Shown here in pieces: positions 27,489-37,104 of a stretch of 52,440 nucleotides of DNA. The stretch is taken from the NCBI GenBank assembly GCA_021776635.1, contig JAJFFN010000006.1:1-52440 (forward strand), in the 5' to 3' direction. The notes beneath the pieces were generated by a model. The model had not been told where the DNA came from and did not search any database. It saw only the letters and a list, made by a program, of their open reading frames with translations. The stretch is from Robiginitomaculum sp. GTDB lineage: Bacteria; Pseudomonadota; Alphaproteobacteria; Caulobacterales; Maricaulaceae. Each line of letters begins with the position of its first letter. Position 1 is the stretch's first letter. Made by a program: the position numbers and the translations under genes.

Positions 27489-30170
27489 TTATTGCGCGGC
27501 TGCGGCCAGATTCCTGAGCACATAGTGCAAAATACCGCCGTGCTTATAATATTCCAACTCGTTTTCCGTGTCGATACGGATACGGGCTTTGATGGTTTTG
27601 GATTTCCCGTCCGTATTTGTTATTGTTACATCGATATCGGAACGCGGCGTAATATCGCTAACGCCGCCAATGTCGATTGTCTCATCGCCAGTAATGCCAA
27701 GCTCTTGCCAACCGTCGCCTTTTTCAAATTCCAAAGGTAAGACACCCATGCCAATTAAGTTTGAACGGTGAATACGTTCGAAACTTTTGGCGATAACCGC
27801 TTTGACGCCGAGCAATATCGTGCCCTTGGCCGCCCAATCACGTGAACTGCCATTACCGTACAGCCCGCCTGCCAAAATGACGAGATCCTTGCTGTCGTCT
27901 TGATATTTCATGGCTGCGTCATAAATGGACATAGTCTCGCCGGTTGGAACATATTTAGCTACGCCGCCCGTTGTGCCTGGCACCATTTTATTTTCAATAC
28001 GGATATTAGCAAAGGTGCCGCGCATCATGATTTGGTGGTTGCCACGCCTTGAACCATATGAATTATATTCATTTCGAGGAACTTGTCGTTCCGATAAGTA
28101 CGCACCAGCAGGGCTGTCTACGGCAATGGCGCCAGCGGGCGAAATATGATCAGTGGTAATAGCTTCACCTAACAAAGCTAGGATATTGGCATTCTTGACA
28201 TCTGACACGGGGTCTGGCGTCATGGTCATGCCTTCAAAATAGGGTGGATGCTGCACATATGTGGAACTGGTATTCCATTGATATGTTTTGCCGCCTTCGA
28301 CTTGAATGTCGCGCCATTGTTTGTCGCCTTTATAGACGTCTTTATAGCGGTCTACGAACATTTTGCGGGTAATGGTTTTGCGTACCAAAGCATCAATATC
28401 CTTGGAGGTTGGCCATATGTCGCGCAAATATATTTCATTGCCGTCCTTGTCCACACCTAAAGGGTCGTTCTCGAAATCATGGTGCATAGAACCCGCCAAT
28501 GCATAAGCAACAACAAGCGGCGGCGAAGCCAAGAAGTTGGCGCGAATGTCCGGACCAATACGGCCTTCAAAATTGCGGTTGCCTGACAGAACTGAACAAG
28601 AGATCAAATCGCCTTCGGAGATGGCCTCAGAAAGTTCTGGTGCGATGGGGCCGGAGTTGCCGATACAGGTGGTACAGCCAAAGCCAACCACATTAAAACC
28701 GAGCGCATCCAGATGTTTTTGGAGGTTTGCTTTTTTGAGATATTCTCCCACGACTTGGGAACCGGGTGCCAAGGATGTCTTGACCCAAGGCTTTGGCTTT
28801 AAACCAAGCGCATGAGCTTTCTTGGCCAACAAGCCTGCACCGACCATAACATTTGGATTGGATGTGTTGGTACAAGACGTAATCGAAGCAATGAAAATAT
28901 CGCCGTGGTCAACAGAATAATCCTGGCCTTTTACTGGCGTAGGGCTGCCGCCTATGGGGGATTTACCAAATGTTTGTCCGAGGATTTTTCCGAAATCACG
29001 ACTAGCAGTTTTTAGAGCGATTTTTTCCTCTGGGCGTTTTGGCCCGGAAATCATTGGCTCCACTGTGCTCATGTCAAGGTGAAGTGTATCTGTGAATTCA
29101 GGTGATTCGTCGCCGCGCCACAGACCTTGGGCTTTGGCGTATTTTTCAACCAGTTCTATGCGTCCTGCATCGCGACCCGTTGCTTTTAAATAAGTAATTG
29201 TGTCTTCATCAACCGGGAAAAAACCACATGTAGCGCCGTATTCTGGCGCCATATTGGCCAATGTAGCTTGATCTTCGAGTGAGAGATGGTCAAGGCCTTC
29301 ACCGAAAAATTCAACAAATTTACCGACCACGCCGCGTGCGCGAAGTTGTGCAACGACAATGAGCACCAAGTCGGTGGCCGTAGCTCCTTCAGGCATTTTA
29401 CCGGTCAGTTCCATGCCGATAACTTCGGGGATAAGCATGGAAATTGGCTGCCCGAGCATTGCTGCTTCGGCTTCGATACCACCTACACCCCAACCCAGTA
29501 CGGAAAGTCCGTTAATCATGGTCGTGTGGCTGTCGGTGCCCACAAGTGTATCTGGAAAGGCAAAGGTTTCGCCGCCTTCGGTTTTTGTCCACACGGTTTG
29601 ACCGATATTCTCCAAATTGACTTGGTGGCAGATACCCGTTCCTGGCGGGACAACGGAGAAATTATCAAAGGCAGTTTGTCCCCATTTCAAGAAATCATAT
29701 CGCTCGCCGTTACGTTCATATTCTCGTTTAACGTTTTTGGCAAAGGCGGCATTGGTGCCCGCATAATCGATCATGACGGAATGATCGATAACCAAATGAA
29801 CAGGATTTTGCGGATTAATAGCATCGGCAGAAGCACCGAGCTTGACCACGGCGTCGCGCATAGCGGCGAGGTCAACTACGGCAGGGACGCCTGTGAAATC
29901 CTGCATCAAAACACGGGCAGGGCGGTAAGCAATTTCGTGTGTAGATGTTTTGGTATCAAGCCAATTTTTTACGGCGAGAATATCGTCACGGGTTACAGTT
30001 TTGTCGTCTTCATTGCGCAGTAAATTTTCCAGCAAAACTTTGAGTGAATATGGCAATTTTGAAATACCGGTGAGGCCGTTTTTTTCAGCCACTTTTAAAT
30101 CGAAATATGTGTAGGTGCCGCCGCGAACCGTCATTTCGCGTTTGCACTTAAAACTGTCTAGAGAAGCCAT
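27489..30170 (-). CDS. acnA: Aconitate hydratase A
   Basis: This 893-residue enzyme of the AcnA/IRP type has 4Fe-4S ligands in SCTNTSN and GFGCTTCIGNSGP. Active-site and swivel motifs are also present (DSHTTMINGLSVLGWGVGGIEAEA, GNGSSRDWAAKG, SFERIHRSNLIGMGVLPLEF). It converts citrate to isocitrate in the TCA cycle. The start has AAGGA upstream. arsC follows with no intergenic space. Its Fe-S cluster links it to the iron status sensed by Irr, but no Irr box was seen upstream. Confidence 0.97.
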   Translation of the reverse strand: MASLDSFKCKREMTVRGGTYTYFDLKVAEKNGLTGISKLPYSLKVLLENLLRNEDDKTVTRDDILAVKNWLDTKTSTHEIAYRPARVLMQDFTGVPAVVDLAAMRDAVVKLGASADAINPQNPVHLVIDHSVMIDYAGTNAAFAKNVKREYERNGERYDFLKWGQTAFDNFSVVPPGTGICHQVNLENIGQTVWTKTEGGETFAFPDTLVGTDSHTTMINGLSVLGWGVGGIEAEAAMLGQPISMLIPEVIGMELTGKMPEGATATDLVLIVVAQLRARGVVGKFVEFFGEGLDHLSLEDQATLANMAPEYGATCGFFPVDEDTITYLKATGRDAGRIELVEKYAKAQGLWRGDESPEFTDTLHLDMSTVEPMISGPKRPEEKIALKTASRDFGKILGQTFGKSPIGGSPTPVKGQDYSVDHGDIFIASITSCTNTSNPNVMVGAGLLAKKAHALGLKPKPWVKTSLAPGSQVVGEYLKKANLQKHLDALGFNVVGFGCTTCIGNSGPIAPELSEAISEGDLISCSVLSGNRNFEGRIGPDIRANFLASPPLVVAYALAGSMHHDFENDPLGVDKDGNEIYLRDIWPTSKDIDALVRKTITRKMFVDRYKDVYKGDKQWRDIQVEGGKTYQWNTSSTYVQHPPYFEGMTMTPDPVSDVKNANILALLGEAITTDHISPAGAIAVDSPAGAYLSERQVPRNEYNSYGSRRGNHQIMMRGTFANIRIENKMVPGTTGGVAKYVPTGETMSIYDAAMKYQDDSKDLVILAGGLYGNGSSRDWAAKGTILLGVKAVIAKSFERIHRSNLIGMGVLPLEFEKGDGWQELGITGDETIDIGGVSDITPRSDIDVTITNTDGKSKTIKARIRIDTENELEYYKHGGILHYVLRNLAAAAQ

Positions 30171-30247
30171 ATGATTATCCTTTTACCGTCTAATGTTGGT
30201 TGCTTGCGTTCTTATAACGCGGCTTGCACACGGTCGCAATCTCGGAA

Positions 30248-30937
30248 TTACTCTTCTTTGTTATTTGCGTTATTTTTTTGTGTGCCTAATTCTGGCATAT
30301 GCTTCATCAAGAGTGGCATATTGAGCAATGTAAAAATGAAGGTAATGGGCAGCATACCAATAAGCTTAAAATCCGTCCAGAATTTTACAGAATAATTGCG
30401 CCAAATATACTCGTTGAGCACGGCCAAAAACAAAAAGAATATACCCCAACGAAACGCCAATGTGCGCCAAGCTTTTTCTGGAAGTTTATAAACTTCCTCG
30501 AACATCAATTTAAACACGTTTTTGCCCATGGCTAAAGAACCAAGAATAGTACCCCCAAATAGTAAATTGATGGCAGTGGGTTTCATTTTAAACACTGTTG
30601 GGCTTTTAAAACCAATGGTGATTGCCGCTGTCCCTAAGACAATAACCGCCGTTACCTTAAGCATAATGGAAACCTGTCCGGTTTTTACTTTAGAGTGGAC
30701 AACGGCAATGACAATGGCAACGGCAAAGACCAAGGCACCAATGTAAAGAGGCGCATCTTCACCGGGTACACGCATCCCAAGTAAATTAAAAGTGTTTTCC
30801 GGATCAATCATTTTGCGGGCAATGTTGAAGACGACCACATAAGCAATGACAGGGCCAAGGTCTGTCCACAAGGATGGTTTAGACCCCGAAGAGGCTGGAG
30901 CTGGCGCGCTTATTTGTTGGGTATTGTTATTGTTCAT
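30248..30937 (-). CDS. yciB: Septation protein A / YciB family inner-membrane protein
   Basis: This 229-residue protein has about six membrane helices with the family motifs GPVIAYVVVFNIA, KPTAINLLFGGTILGS, WRTLAFRWGIFFLFLAVLNEYIWR and FWTDFKLIGMLPITFIFTL. YciB (IspA/IspZ) affects septation and envelope integrity. An Asn/Ser/Pro-rich tail precedes the first helix. ATG at 30937 is preferred; an in-frame TTG further up lies among 22-bp tandem repeats. Confidence 0.92.
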   Translation of the reverse strand: MNNNNTQQISAPAPASSGSKPSLWTDLGPVIAYVVVFNIARKMIDPENTFNLLGMRVPGEDAPLYIGALVFAVAIVIAVVHSKVKTGQVSIMLKVTAVIVLGTAAITIGFKSPTVFKMKPTAINLLFGGTILGSLAMGKNVFKLMFEEVYKLPEKAWRTLAFRWGIFFLFLAVLNEYIWRNYSVKFWTDFKLIGMLPITFIFTLLNMPLLMKHMPELGTQKNNANNKEE

Positions 30938-30989
30938 AGGCGGCGGTGTGCCTGAACAGTGTAAGAATTGCAAGTATATGTTTACAATG

Positions 30990-31078
30990 TTTAAATACAA
31001 AAACGAGGAGGTTTAAATACAAAAACGAGGAGGTTTAACTACAAAAATGGGGTGGTTTGAATACAAAAAACGAGGTGA
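30990..31078. repeat. 22-bp tandem repeat upstream of yciB and the LysR gene
   Basis: Units begin at 30990, 31012, 31034 and 31056 (TTTAAATACAAAAACGAGG plus AGG). The first two are identical and the third and fourth are diverged. The last bases (CGAGGTGA, 31071-31078) can pair with TCACCTCG at 31103-31110. The array lies in the 327-bp divergent region. The remainder of that region holds only a possible TATAAT at 31161-31166 inside an ACCACC/GGTGGT hairpin. Confidence 0.85.
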
Positions 31079-31264
31079 CAAACTTCAGAACCTCTCAAGC
31101 AATCACCTCGCTAGCCTGCCCCAATCACAAAAAAAGCAGGTTGACCACCCTGCATGGTGGTATAATTGTACAAACAAGCCCGTTTACCGGGGAGTAAAGC
31201 TGGATTTGCCTGTATGTACATGTTAGTAGGGCTAAAATTTTAATTTGGGGAGTATAAAAACCGT

Positions 31265-32236
31265 ATGGCGGGTATAGATAAAATATCGCGCTTAGTGAGC
31301 TGGGATGATTATTCCGTGTTTTTGGCTATATCCAAAACAGGCTCAATTTCTAAGGCGGCAACTCTGTTGGGACGAACGCAGCCAACTATTTCAAAACGCA
31401 TTGATAATCTTGAAGCACGGCTTGGGATGTCGCTGTTTAAGCGCACAACATCAGGTATGCTACCGACAGAAGTTGGTAAAGCCATGCTGTCCCATGCAAC
31501 TGCTATGAACCGTTCTGCGGCGAATATCGAACGGATGGCCAGCAGTTTAGACCAAACAGGGACTGGTGATGTGTTTATAAAATGCCTTGACGGCCTGGTC
31601 ACAGATTGGCTTATGCCGGCCCTGCCAAATTTCCTGGAAAACAATAAAGGCGTTAACCTGCGTTTTTACACACAAAACTCAGCCAATATGGGTGAAGACC
31701 AAGAACCGGATCTCAATGTGCAGTTTAATACAACCAAACCTATGGATTTTGTCGCGCGTCAACTTGGTACACTGCATTATATGCCTATGATTAGCCGATC
31801 TTACAAAGAAAGATTTGGGCTACCGCGTTCCATGCAAGACGGTGTAAATCATCGTGTTATGTATCTTCGCGGCTCGGGTTTAGTTGTAGATAAATGGGAA
31901 AAGAAATCCAGCGCACTTCGTGATTTGCTCACACCAGTGCTCAGCGCTAATTCATGTGCGATTATGCTCAGTGCGGTTCTTAGCGGTTCCGGTATTACTA
32001 TGCTCCCTACATATATGGCTAAATTGTATCCGGAACTCTTGGTGCTCGATTACGGCATAGTCTATAGTTATAATTTTTGGTTAGTTCGCGCCCCCCATAC
32101 AACACAGCTAGACAGGGTGAATAAGGTGGCAAATTGGCTTACAAATCAATTTTCAGCTGAGCATCAACCCTGGTTTGACCAAGATTATATTCATCCCAGT
32201 GAGTTTTCCGATATTGATATTATTACACCTCATTAG
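31265..32236 (+). CDS. LysR-family transcriptional regulator
   Basis: This 323-residue protein has a LysR winged helix at about 14-70 ([46 protein letters not shown]) and a periplasmic-binding-like effector domain. It is followed 26 bp later by acs and then an amidase in the same direction, so it may regulate acetate activation, though LysR proteins more often control divergent genes (yciB here). An ATGTACAT palindrome near 31214-31221 could be an operator half. Confidence 0.88.
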   Translation: MAGIDKISRLVSWDDYSVFLAISKTGSISKAATLLGRTQPTISKRIDNLEARLGMSLFKRTTSGMLPTEVGKAMLSHATAMNRSAANIERMASSLDQTGTGDVFIKCLDGLVTDWLMPALPNFLENNKGVNLRFYTQNSANMGEDQEPDLNVQFNTTKPMDFVARQLGTLHYMPMISRSYKERFGLPRSMQDGVNHRVMYLRGSGLVVDKWEKKSSALRDLLTPVLSANSCAIMLSAVLSGSGITMLPTYMAKLYPELLVLDYGIVYSYNFWLVRAPHTTQLDRVNKVANWLTNQFSAEHQPWFDQDYIHPSEFSDIDIITPH

Positions 32237-32262
32237 CGCACTCGTTTTTAAAAGAGAAATTA

Positions 32263-34239
32263 ATGGCCGACAAAGACCCAATTTACAAAGACCCAATTTA
32301 CAAAGTTCCTGGCGATTTTCAAAAACAAGCCAATTTGACACCTGAAAAATATGCAGACATGTATGCCCGCTCTATATCTAACCCGGAAAAATTTTGGGGT
32401 GAGCATGGCAAGCGGCTAGATTGGATGGTGCCTTATACGCATGTAAAAGATGTGAGCTGGGATAAGTCAGATTTGCATGTAAAATGGTATAGCGATGGTG
32501 TTTTGAACGTCACCGAAAACTGTATTGACCGACATTTAAAAACACGCGGTGACAAGGCGGCTATAATCTGGGAGGGCGATGACCCGACCGAAAGTATTAC
32601 GCTTAGCTATAAAGAACTACATGTTGAGGTCTGCCGCTTTGCCAATGTTATGAAAAACCTTGGTGTCAAAAAAGGTGACCGCGTCACTATATATATGCCT
32701 ATGGTATTAGAGGCCGCATTTGCCATGCTTGCTTGTGCACGAATTGGGGCCGTGCATTCGGTGGTGTTCGGCGGATTTTCACCCGAAGCCTTGGCAGGGC
32801 GTATCACAGATTGTGACAGTACATTTGTGATTACGGCGGACGAGGGACTTCGCGGCGCGAAGCCCATCCCGCTCAAAGCAAATTGTGATGCGGCTTGTGA
32901 TATATCCGGTATTGTCAAGACCGTGCTGACTGTGCGGCGCACGGGCGGTGATGTGCATATGGTAGATGGCCGCGATGTTTGGTTGCATGAGGCTCGAGAG
33001 GGTGTGTCCGCAGATTGTCCGCCCGAGCCCATGAACGCCGAAGATCCTTTGTTTATTCTTTATACATCTGGCTCAACTGGTAAACCCAAAGGCGTGTTAC
33101 ATACCACGGGCGGCTATTTGGTCTGGGCCGCCATGACCCATGAATATGTTTTCGACCTCAAGGAAGACGATATATATTGGTGCTCCGCCGATGTAGGCTG
33201 GGTTACGGGACATACTTATATAGTTTACGGCCCGCTGGCCAATGGTGCGACAACGGTTATGTTTGAAGGCGTCCCGACTTATCCTGATGCATCGCGGTTC
33301 TGGCAGGTTTGTGATAAGCATAAAGTGTCGTTGTTTTATACGGCGCCCACGGCCATACGTGCCTTAATGCGCGAAGGTGACGGCCCTGTGCAAGCAACGT
33401 CACGTAAAAGCCTGCGGATATTGGGGACTGTTGGCGAACCCATAAACCCTGAGGCTTGGGAATGGTATTTTAAGAGTGTCGGCGATGGGCGTTGCCCAAT
33501 TATCGATACATGGTGGCAGACGGAAACTGGCGGTGCCATGATAGTTCCCCTACCAGGAGCCACAGACATGAAGCCGGGGGCAGGCAGCCACCCTTTCTTC
33601 GGGGTTGAGCCAGCTTTGGTGGATGCGCACGGTAAGGAATTGTCCGGTACGACCGAGGGCAATCTAATAATCAAGAACAGCTGGCCGGGGCAAATGCGGA
33701 CGGTTTACGGTGATCATCAGCGTTTTTATGAAACTTATTTTCAGGCGTATCCCGGGAATTATTTCACGGGTGATGGATGTCGGCGCGACGAAGACGGGTT
33801 TTACTGGATTACAGGACGGGTTGATGATGTCATCAATGTATCAGGGCACCGCATGGGTACCGCAGAAGTTGAAAGCGCACTTGTAAGCCATCCATCCGTA
33901 GCCGAAGCTGCCGTCGTCGGTTATCCCCACGACATTAAAGGCCAAGGCATTTATGCTTATGTGACGCCCACGCTCGGTACCCAAACCAATGGACAAGTGG
34001 GTGAGGATTTACGCAAAGACCTCGTCAAGCATGTCCGCGCTGAAATTGGCCCAATTGCTGCGCCCGATCTTATTCAATTTGCGCCTGGCCTGCCTAAAAC
34101 CCGTTCAGGGAAAATCATGCGCCGTATCTTACGTAAAATTGCCGAGGATAAGTTTGACAATCTCGGCGATACGTCCACACTGGCTGAACCTGAAGTGGTC
34201 GACGATCTCATCGCCAACAGACAGAACAAAGCTTTGTAA
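32263..34239 (+). CDS. acs: Acetyl-CoA synthetase
   Basis: This 658-residue AMP-forming enzyme makes acetyl-CoA from acetate, ATP and CoA. It shows the adenylation loop [68 protein letters not shown] and the C-terminal [15 protein letters not shown] with the Lys normally acetylated for control. The N-terminus holds a duplicated KDPIY from a 15-bp tandem repeat (32272-32301). The length is usual. It lies between the LysR gene and the amidase (12-bp gap). Confidence 0.96.
   Translation: MADKDPIYKDPIYKVPGDFQKQANLTPEKYADMYARSISNPEKFWGEHGKRLDWMVPYTHVKDVSWDKSDLHVKWYSDGVLNVTENCIDRHLKTRGDKAAIIWEGDDPTESITLSYKELHVEVCRFANVMKNLGVKKGDRVTIYMPMVLEAAFAMLACARIGAVHSVVFGGFSPEALAGRITDCDSTFVITADEGLRGAKPIPLKANCDAACDISGIVKTVLTVRRTGGDVHMVDGRDVWLHEAREGVSADCPPEPMNAEDPLFILYTSGSTGKPKGVLHTTGGYLVWAAMTHEYVFDLKEDDIYWCSADVGWVTGHTYIVYGPLANGATTVMFEGVPTYPDASRFWQVCDKHKVSLFYTAPTAIRALMREGDGPVQATSRKSLRILGTVGEPINPEAWEWYFKSVGDGRCPIIDTWWQTETGGAMIVPLPGATDMKPGAGSHPFFGVEPALVDAHGKELSGTTEGNLIIKNSWPGQMRTVYGDHQRFYETYFQAYPGNYFTGDGCRRDEDGFYWITGRVDDVINVSGHRMGTAEVESALVSHPSVAEAAVVGYPHDIKGQGIYAYVTPTLGTQTNGQVGEDLRKDLVKHVRAEIGPIAAPDLIQFAPGLPKTRSGKIMRRILRKIAEDKFDNLGDTSTLAEPEVVDDLIANRQNKAL
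32272..32301. repeat. 15-bp tandem duplication in the acs 5' end
   Basis: AAAGACCCAATTTAC occurs twice in direct succession, adding five residues to the disordered N-terminus of acetyl-CoA synthetase. It is in frame, and the identical copies suggest a recent event. Confidence 0.9.
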
Positions 34240-34251
34240 GAGGAGACTGAA

Positions 34252-35883
34252 ATGAAGATAAAATTATTATTTACAGCCGCAGTATTGGCGGCGGGGTTGG
34301 GCGAATGTGCACCAACACAAAATGAAGATGTTATTACGCCAATCGCTACGGACGAAAATGTACGGGCTAGTTATGCGCCCTATGGATGGCCCGCTAAAAC
34401 TTTACCTGAAATAGCACAGGCCTTGCGCGGTGGAGATGTGACGTCCGAAGAATTGGTCAAAGCTTATCTTGCACGCATAGAGAAAATCGACAATGCAGGG
34501 CCAACACTACAAAGTGTGCTTGCTCTCAACCCCAATGCCCTTGCGGATGCCCGTGCGTTGGACGCGCGCCGCGCGGCAGGCGCAGATTTAGGATCGCTGC
34601 ACGGAATCCCTGTGCTCCTAAAGGACATTATTGAAAGCAAAGACCCGGTTGCGACGACGGCGGGGTCTACGGCTCTTAAGGACAATATGACAGGACGGGA
34701 TTCGCCGCTTGTTGCTGGCTTACGCGCACAAGGCGCCGTTATTTTGGGCAAAGCAAACCTAAGCCAATGGGCCAATTACCGCTCTAACGATTCTATGAGC
34801 GGCTGGACTTCACTAGGCGGGCAAGTACGCAACCCGCACATGCTTGACCGAAATCCGTGTGGCTCAAGCTCTGGTTCAGGTGCATCAGCAGCGGCCTCAC
34901 TGGCGGCGGGTACTGTCGGAACGGAAACTAACGGCTCGATTATTTGTCCTTCTACGATTAACGGAGTTGTTGGCTTCAAGCCAACTGTCGGTCTTGTCTC
35001 TCAACAATATATTGTGCCCATATCCTCAACCCAAGATACAGCAGGTCCCATGACCAAAACGGTCAAGGGGGCGGCTATGATGTTGGAAGCTATGGCCACT
35101 GGTTCTGCTAAAACTGATTATGTCAGTGCCTTGGATGCGGGTAAATTGAGCGGTGCGCGTATTGGCGTGCTGCGTTACGCCCAAGGAAGCAATGCCGATA
35201 TCATCCAATTGTTCAACGCTTCTTTGGACGAGATGGAAAAGGCTGGGGCTATTTTGGTGGAGATAGAAAGTTTTAGCCCCAAAGCCGAAAATTTCTGGAG
35301 CCTGGAAGGTGATTTGTTAAATTATGAATTTAAGGCGACAATGAATGCCTATCTTGCAGATGCAGCCCCTGCGGTTGCGGTGAAAAATTTGGAAGAGCTC
35401 ATCGCTTTTAACCAAGCCAACGGAGATGTTGAACTGGCTCTATTTGACCAAAGCATATTCATAGAAGCACAAGCTTACGGCTCGCTAGAGGATGCAAAAT
35501 ATAAACAAGCGCGTAAAGAGCTATTAGATTCGGCGCGCCAGCACGGCATTGATGCGCTGCTCGCCGATAATAATGTCGATATCCTTGTCGCGCCGTCTGG
35601 GCCAATTCCTGGGCGGGTTGACCCTATCAACGGTGATGTTTGGCCGCGTTGGGCGGGTTCCGGCTCATTGGCCGCAATCGCAGGTTATCCCCATCTAACG
35701 GTTCCCATGGGTACGGTTCACGGTCTGCCCGTTGGTGTCTCGTTTATAGGCGGTCACAACAAGGATGCGGAGGTTCTGTCATACGGCTATAGCTATGAGC
35801 AAAAAACCCATATGCGCGCAGTGCCACAATATTTGCAGAGCGCAGAAGACCGCCCTGAGATAGCAAAGGCGATGCAGAAGTAA
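34252..35883 (+). CDS. Exported amidase-signature hydrolase
   Basis: This 543-residue protein has an N-terminal signal (1-19) and the amidase-signature triad: Lys124 (PVLLKDII), a cis-Ser in CGSSSGSGAS (205-207) and the nucleophile Ser229 (ETNGSIICPS). The glycine run before the nucleophile is NGS rather than the common GGS. The signal ends LGEC at Cys19, like a lipobox but with Glu at -1, which should impair lipoprotein processing. It probably hydrolyses a small amide in the periplasm. It is co-directional with acs, with AAGAGGAG upstream of its ATG. Confidence 0.88.
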   Translation: MKIKLLFTAAVLAAGLGECAPTQNEDVITPIATDENVRASYAPYGWPAKTLPEIAQALRGGDVTSEELVKAYLARIEKIDNAGPTLQSVLALNPNALADARALDARRAAGADLGSLHGIPVLLKDIIESKDPVATTAGSTALKDNMTGRDSPLVAGLRAQGAVILGKANLSQWANYRSNDSMSGWTSLGGQVRNPHMLDRNPCGSSSGSGASAAASLAAGTVGTETNGSIICPSTINGVVGFKPTVGLVSQQYIVPISSTQDTAGPMTKTVKGAAMMLEAMATGSAKTDYVSALDAGKLSGARIGVLRYAQGSNADIIQLFNASLDEMEKAGAILVEIESFSPKAENFWSLEGDLLNYEFKATMNAYLADAAPAVAVKNLEELIAFNQANGDVELALFDQSIFIEAQAYGSLEDAKYKQARKELLDSARQHGIDALLADNNVDILVAPSGPIPGRVDPINGDVWPRWAGSGSLAAIAGYPHLTVPMGTVHGLPVGVSFIGGHNKDAEVLSYGYSYEQKTHMRAVPQYLQSAEDRPEIAKAMQK

Positions 35884-35884
35884 A

Positions 35885-36955
35885 TTACCCATCCTCGCTT
35901 AATACTATTTCAGGTTCTGGGGGCGCCTGCCCAACCAAATTCCCCGCACAAGCCTTCAACAATGTATAGGGGGTTGCCGTATCTTCTATATTTACTTGCA
36001 TGTTGATTAGTGAATTAAAAAGAGTTGGTATACTGGTAGCTCCACCTCTCGCAACTAAGGATTTCACCCCTCTGACGCCACCCGCCGTAGGTGTAAGCGA
36101 ATTTGCCATACCTTGAACATCATTTTTTTTGGTTTCTGCGAATTTGCCACTATTTTTACCCGCTTTGAAAATTGTTTCAGAAACACCTGCTAATGTAATT
36201 TCTGCGCCCTTTAGGCCATTATGAACTTGGTGATTTATTTCATCAATACCTGCCATCATTTCATCAGGCGCTCGCCTATAGGTCGCTTTGTTTTGACGTG
36301 CGAGCTGAACGATTTGTTCTATCTTGGCTATGAGCGGAGGTAGTTTTGGGTCGGTATTACCTTGGGCTTCAAGAGATTTGAAGTTTACGAGAAGGTCGAG
36401 TGCGTTTTGAAAGTCTGCCGCAAACAAGGCTTCGTTTTCTAAACCTCGTGTTTTAATTAGTTCGCCATACCTAATGACGCAGATTGAAGCTTTTCTAGCA
36501 TTGGATAAATATTCAAATTTTTGTGTTGCATTTACGGAACTGCGGTAACTAGAAATCACGGCGGCAGCGAGCCCTATGCCCGCAAGATTGTCTTGCACAG
36601 ATTTTGAAATACCGCCGGGGTCACTTTCAAATAGGAACATGGCAGCAGATGCAGCCCCGCCTACTAGCAACCCGTTTTGCGTCCATCTATCTTGTTTTGA
36701 TGCACCGATAGCAGCATTTTCGTATGCTTTATAAAAGATAAGAGACTGGACATTTGCTTCTTCATACCTGCATTCTAGCTGTAATACATTTGTGGATTTA
36801 TCGGCACATTTAAAATAGCCAGGTTTTGTTACTGAGCTTGTTTTTGAACCAGTTTTGTAGCTTCCGTAATTTGAAAATTTCGACACCGTTGTACAGGCAC
36901 TAAGGAGCAATAAAATTGAGGCTGAGCTTATTGTATTTTTTAATGCATTTAGCAT
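35885..36955 (-). CDS. Hypothetical lipoprotein, 356 residues
   Basis: I do not recognise the family. It has a clear lipobox (LLSAC, Cys21) and Ser/Thr/Lys-rich residues after it. A hydrophobic, Gly/Ala-rich segment lies at about 96-135 (GLLVGGAASAAMFLF, GIGLAAAVISSY), and helical stretches follow. The C-terminus has ACAGNLVGQAPPEPEI. It is probably an envelope lipoprotein with a membrane-embedded or hairpin segment. It is tail to tail with the amidase, 1 bp apart. Confidence 0.7.
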   Translation of the reverse strand: MLNALKNTISSASILLLLSACTTVSKFSNYGSYKTGSKTSSVTKPGYFKCADKSTNVLQLECRYEEANVQSLIFYKAYENAAIGASKQDRWTQNGLLVGGAASAAMFLFESDPGGISKSVQDNLAGIGLAAAVISSYRSSVNATQKFEYLSNARKASICVIRYGELIKTRGLENEALFAADFQNALDLLVNFKSLEAQGNTDPKLPPLIAKIEQIVQLARQNKATYRRAPDEMMAGIDEINHQVHNGLKGAEITLAGVSETIFKAGKNSGKFAETKKNDVQGMANSLTPTAGGVRGVKSLVARGGATSIPTLFNSLINMQVNIEDTATPYTLLKACAGNLVGQAPPEPEIVLSEDG

Positions 36956-37104
36956 GATAACTCTCTCACTATGGTTTCTGATGATTGACCGTTAGCCCAA
37001 AAAAAATACGTGTGTCCGTGACAGCCATCACGTTATAAATAATATACTGGTGCGCCGCGGTTTCTCCGCTACACTGCTCCCAAATAAATAATTCAGGGGT
37101 AGGT

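Noticed and set aside
31141..31166. Promoter TTGACC / TATAAT before the LysR gene
   Set aside because: The spacer is only 14 bases, outside the usual range. The TATAAT may still be used with another -35, but this could not be supported.
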